Source: CADEED01 sp963839685
GTDB lineage: Bacteria > Pseudomonadota > Gammaproteobacteria > Steroidobacterales > Steroidobacteraceae
Direction of reading: 5' to 3'
Assembly (NCBI GenBank): GCA_963839685.1
Contig: CAWIVS010000012.1
Coordinates: 620,001-684,000, forward strand
DNA: 64,000 nucleotides
Shown here one piece after another: positions 61,546 to 64,000 of the stretch; position 1 is the first letter of the stretch, and each line of letters starts with the position of its first letter. The notes under the pieces are model-generated. The model saw only the letters and a program-made list of their open reading frames with translations. It ran no database searches and had not been told where the DNA came from. Made by a program: the position numbers and the translations under genes.

Positions 61546-64000
61546 CAGCCCACCCACTTCCTGGCGTTGCCGAACATGCGGTACCAGCCGGAGTATTCAC
61601 CCGCGCCATCGGGCCGCCAGGAATTCTGCGCGTAGCGGAACGATCGCTCGGGATGCGGCATGGTGATGGTGACGCGGCCGTCGGAATTGGTGATGGCGGC
61701 AATGCCGAAGGGTGAGCCGTTGGGATTGGCGGGGTAGTCAGTCGCGATCTTTCGGTTTCCTTCGATGAAACGCGCGCTCACCAGGCCGGCCTCGCTGAAG
61801 GCGCGCGCGTCGGCATCGCTCGCGAACTCGGCCCGTCCTTCGCCATGCGCTACGGCGATGGGCAACATCGAGCCGTCCATGCCTTCGAAGAAAATCGACG
61901 GCGAACGCGCCAGCTCCACCAGCGAGAAACGCCCTTCGAACTGTTCTCCCCTGTTACGCACGAAACGCGGCCAGCTGGCCGCGCCCGGGACGATCTCCTT
62001 CAGTGCGGCGAACATCTGGCAGCCATTGCAGACGCCGAGCGAGAAGGTGTCGCGGCGATTGAAAAAGCGCTGGAACTCGTCGCGGGTGCGCGCGTGGTAC
62101 AGGATGGACTTGGCCCAGCCTTCACCGGCGCCCAGCACGTCGCCGTAGGAAAAGCCGCCGCAGGCCACCAGTCCCTTGAACCCGTCGAGGGAGACCCGAC
62201 CCGACAACACGTCGCTCATGTGCACGTCGTGTGACTCGAAGCCCACGCGTTCCAGCACCGCGGCCATCTCGACCTGGCTGTTGACGCCCTGCTCACGCAA
62301 CACGGCCACCTTGGGTCGTGCCTTGCCGATGTAGGGCGCCGCGATGTCCTCGTTCGGATCGAAGGTGAGCGCGACGTTGAGTCCGGGCGATCCGGTGTCG
62401 CACGCGGCTGCGAATTCCTCGCGGGCGCAACCGGGCTCGTCACGCAGCTCACGCATGCGAAATGAGGTCTCCGACCAGGCGCGGCGCAGGTCCTCCCAGC
62501 TCTCGTCGATACGGCCGGTGGCCGCCTCGATACGGACGCGCATCTCGCGCGTGGGCGCGCCGATGGCATGCGTGAGCTCCGCGAGGCCGTGGCGCGTGCA
62601 CACCGCACGGACGGCTTCGAGCTGCGCCGCTTTCACCTGCAGCACCACGCCCAGCTCCTCGCTGAACAGCGCGCCCGCGGCGCCATTGGCGCCGGCGGGT
62701 AGTTTGACGTCGAGCCCGCAGTGGCCCGCGAAAGCCATTTCAACCAGGGTCGCGAATACGCCGCCATCGGAACGATCGTGGTAGGCAACAACCAGGCCCT
62801 GCGCACGCAACTCCGCGAGCGCCGCGGCGAGCTTCGTCAGCAGGCTGGCGTCATCGAGATCGGGCGGCGTCGCGCCCAGCGCACCATGCACCTGCGCCAG
62901 CGATGAGGCACCGAGTCGATTCGCGCCCGCGCCCAGATCGATGAGCAGCAGGGTCGTCGCGCCGAGATCGGTGCGCAGCTGTGGCGTCCAGGTGTTGCGC
63001 ACATCGGCCACCGGCGCAAAGGCGGAAATTATCAACGACACCGGCGCCACCACGGATTTGCGCGCCGCGCCGTCGCCCCACACGGTTTTCATGGACAAGG
63101 AGTCCTTGCCTACTGGAATCGCGATTCCCAGCGCGGGACACAACTCCTCGCCCACGGTGTGCACCGTGGCATACAGCGCGGCGTCTTCGCCGGGTTCGCC
63201 GCAGGCTGCCATCCAGTTGGCCGACAGACGCACATCCCGCAACGTAGCGATGTCGGCAGCCAGTATGTTGGTCAGCGCTTCACCCACGGCGAGGCGGCCG
63301 GAGGCGGGAGCGTCGAGCACCGCCACCGGCGTGCGCTCGCCCATGGCCATGGCCTCGCCGGTATGACCGAAGTAGTCGGACAGCGTCACCGCAACGTCCG
63401 CAACCGGCACTTGCCACGGACCCACCATCTGGTCGCGGCTGATCATGCCGCCCACCGTGCGATCGCCGATGGAAATCAGGAAGGTCTTGTCAGCCACCGC
63501 CGGGAACCTGAGCAGCCGGTAGGCGGCGTCGCGCAGGTCGATGGCGCCGAGCCCCAGCGGTTCCTGCGGCGGCGTCACACGCCGCACGTCGCGCAACATC
63601 TTCGGCGCCTTGCCTAACAAGACTTCGAGCGGCAGATCGACTGGCCGCGTGCCGTTCTGGTGATCCTCGAGTACCAGTACGCCGGTGCCATTGATTTCCC
63701 CGATCACCGCAAACGGGCAGCGCTCGCGCCGTGCAATGGAGGCGAAGTCGTCGAGCTTGCCGGCGTCGACGATCAGCACGTAGCGCTCCTGCGACTCGTT
63801 GCACCACAGCTCCATGGGCGACATGCCGGGCTCGTCGTTGGGAATCGCCGCGAGGTCGATGACGGCGCCGCGTCCCGGGGTGTGCGCTACCGCTTCGGGG
63901 ACTGCATTCGACAAACCGCCGGCTCCCACGTCGTGGATCAGCAGTATGGGATTGAGATTCCAGCGAAAGCTGCATCTGTCGATGACTTCCTGGGCGCGGC
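61545..64000 (-). CDS. purL: Phosphoribosylformylglycinamidine synthase, 3' part (start beyond window)
   Basis: The last 817 or so residues of the large single-chain PurL of proteobacteria; the gene enters the window at 64000 and stops at 61545. It makes FGAM from FGAR, glutamine and ATP in purine synthesis. Visible parts: AIR-synthase-like ATP domains (QEVIDRC, HDVGAGGLSNAVPEA, SISIGDRTVGGMISRDQMVGPWQ, YHDRSDGG) and the C-terminal glutaminase (VLREQGVNSQVEMAAV, CGGFSYGDVLGAGEGWA, nucleophile Cys in LGVCNGCQM, MPHPERSFRY). No frameshift seen in this part. Confidence 0.96.
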   Translation of the reverse strand, partial: RAQEVIDRCSFRWNLNPILLIHDVGAGGLSNAVPEAVAHTPGRGAVIDLAAIPNDEPGMSPMELWCNESQERYVLIVDAGKLDDFASIARRERCPFAVIGEINGTGVLVLEDHQNGTRPVDLPLEVLLGKAPKMLRDVRRVTPPQEPLGLGAIDLRDAAYRLLRFPAVADKTFLISIGDRTVGGMISRDQMVGPWQVPVADVAVTLSDYFGHTGEAMAMGERTPVAVLDAPASGRLAVGEALTNILAADIATLRDVRLSANWMAACGEPGEDAALYATVHTVGEELCPALGIAIPVGKDSLSMKTVWGDGAARKSVVAPVSLIISAFAPVADVRNTWTPQLRTDLGATTLLLIDLGAGANRLGASSLAQVHGALGATPPDLDDASLLTKLAAALAELRAQGLVVAYHDRSDGGVFATLVEMAFAGHCGLDVKLPAGANGAAGALFSEELGVVLQVKAAQLEAVRAVCTRHGLAELTHAIGAPTREMRVRIEAATGRIDESWEDLRRAWSETSFRMRELRDEPGCAREEFAAACDTGSPGLNVALTFDPNEDIAAPYIGKARPKVAVLREQGVNSQVEMAAVLERVGFESHDVHMSDVLSGRVSLDGFKGLVACGGFSYGDVLGAGEGWAKSILYHARTRDEFQRFFNRRDTFSLGVCNGCQMFAALKEIVPGAASWPRFVRNRGEQFEGRFSLVELARSPSIFFEGMDGSMLPIAVAHGEGRAEFASDADARAFSEAGLVSARFIEGNRKIATDYPANPNGSPFGIAAITNSDGRVTITMPHPERSFRYAQNSWRPDGAGEYSGWYRMFGNARKWVG

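Overview
The window is 64 kb of GC-rich bacterial chromosome, packed almost end to end with housekeeping genes. Gene content and order fit a gammaproteobacterium: fimV-truA-accD-folC-dedD-cvpA-purF, glyA-nrdR-ribD-ribE-ribBA-ribH-nusB-thiL, xseB-ispA-dxs, parE-parC, a hisR/argU/proM-type tRNA cluster, EF-P with EpmA, and MiaE. The GC level and the mix (FimV, a FimX-like protein, FolE2, GH105 and GPH sugar-uptake genes) suggest the Xanthomonadales/Nevskiales/Steroidobacter neighbourhood. That placement is inference; no rRNA or other taxonomic marker is present.

Layout. 1-1.9 kb: end of a membrane protein, a Trm112-like protein, a methyltransferase-kinase fusion and tRNA-Lys. 2-5.1 kb: a rhamnogalacturonan-use cassette (rhamnose mutarotase, GH105 hydrolase, GPH-type transporter) behind four 10-bp direct repeats. 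5.1-11 kb: a YHS protein, tRNA-Pro/Arg/His, cysS-gltX, a periplasmic cyclophilin, lpxH and miaE. 11-22 kb (minus strand): the fimV-to-purF supercluster, continuing into glycerate kinase, a receiver-kinase fusion and miaE. 22.7-31.4 kb: aroC, prmB, SCO1, psd, epmA, msrC, efp, a FimX-like c-di-GMP protein and a LysE exporter. 31.4-37.8 kb: parE-parC with a secreted protein, then an ECF sigma/anti-sigma pair. 38.3-40.8 kb: rubrerythrin, an Fe-S CCG-domain protein and DUF3501 behind two Fur/PerR-like boxes. 40.9-47.4 kb: xseB-ispA-dxs, folE2, modA and a badly frameshifted porin. 47.4-58 kb: a kinase with a cyclic-nucleotide domain, the riboflavin/glyA cluster and a secreted S15-family hydrolase. 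58-64 kb: an HDAC-family deacetylase, ettA, a zinc-knuckle protein and the 3' part of purL.

A dominant technical feature is about 30 apparent frameshifts, many in genes that should be indispensable (gltX, folC, aroC, parC, ribH, ribBA, thiL). Nearly all read as a single extra base, which points to uncorrected sequencing insertions rather than gene decay. Affected genes are annotated across the shift, with the break positions given.

The most interesting biological items are: a long perfect palindrome that exactly fills two separate convergent gene gaps; a methyltransferase-kinase fusion and two other multidomain kinases; the operator-like 10-bp repeat array; tandem metal-regulator boxes before the rubrerythrin operon; a folE2 leader with competing hairpins; and an in-frame Leu-Leu-Gly nonamer that recurs far more often than base composition predicts. 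No phage, insertion sequence, CRISPR array or defence island was seen.
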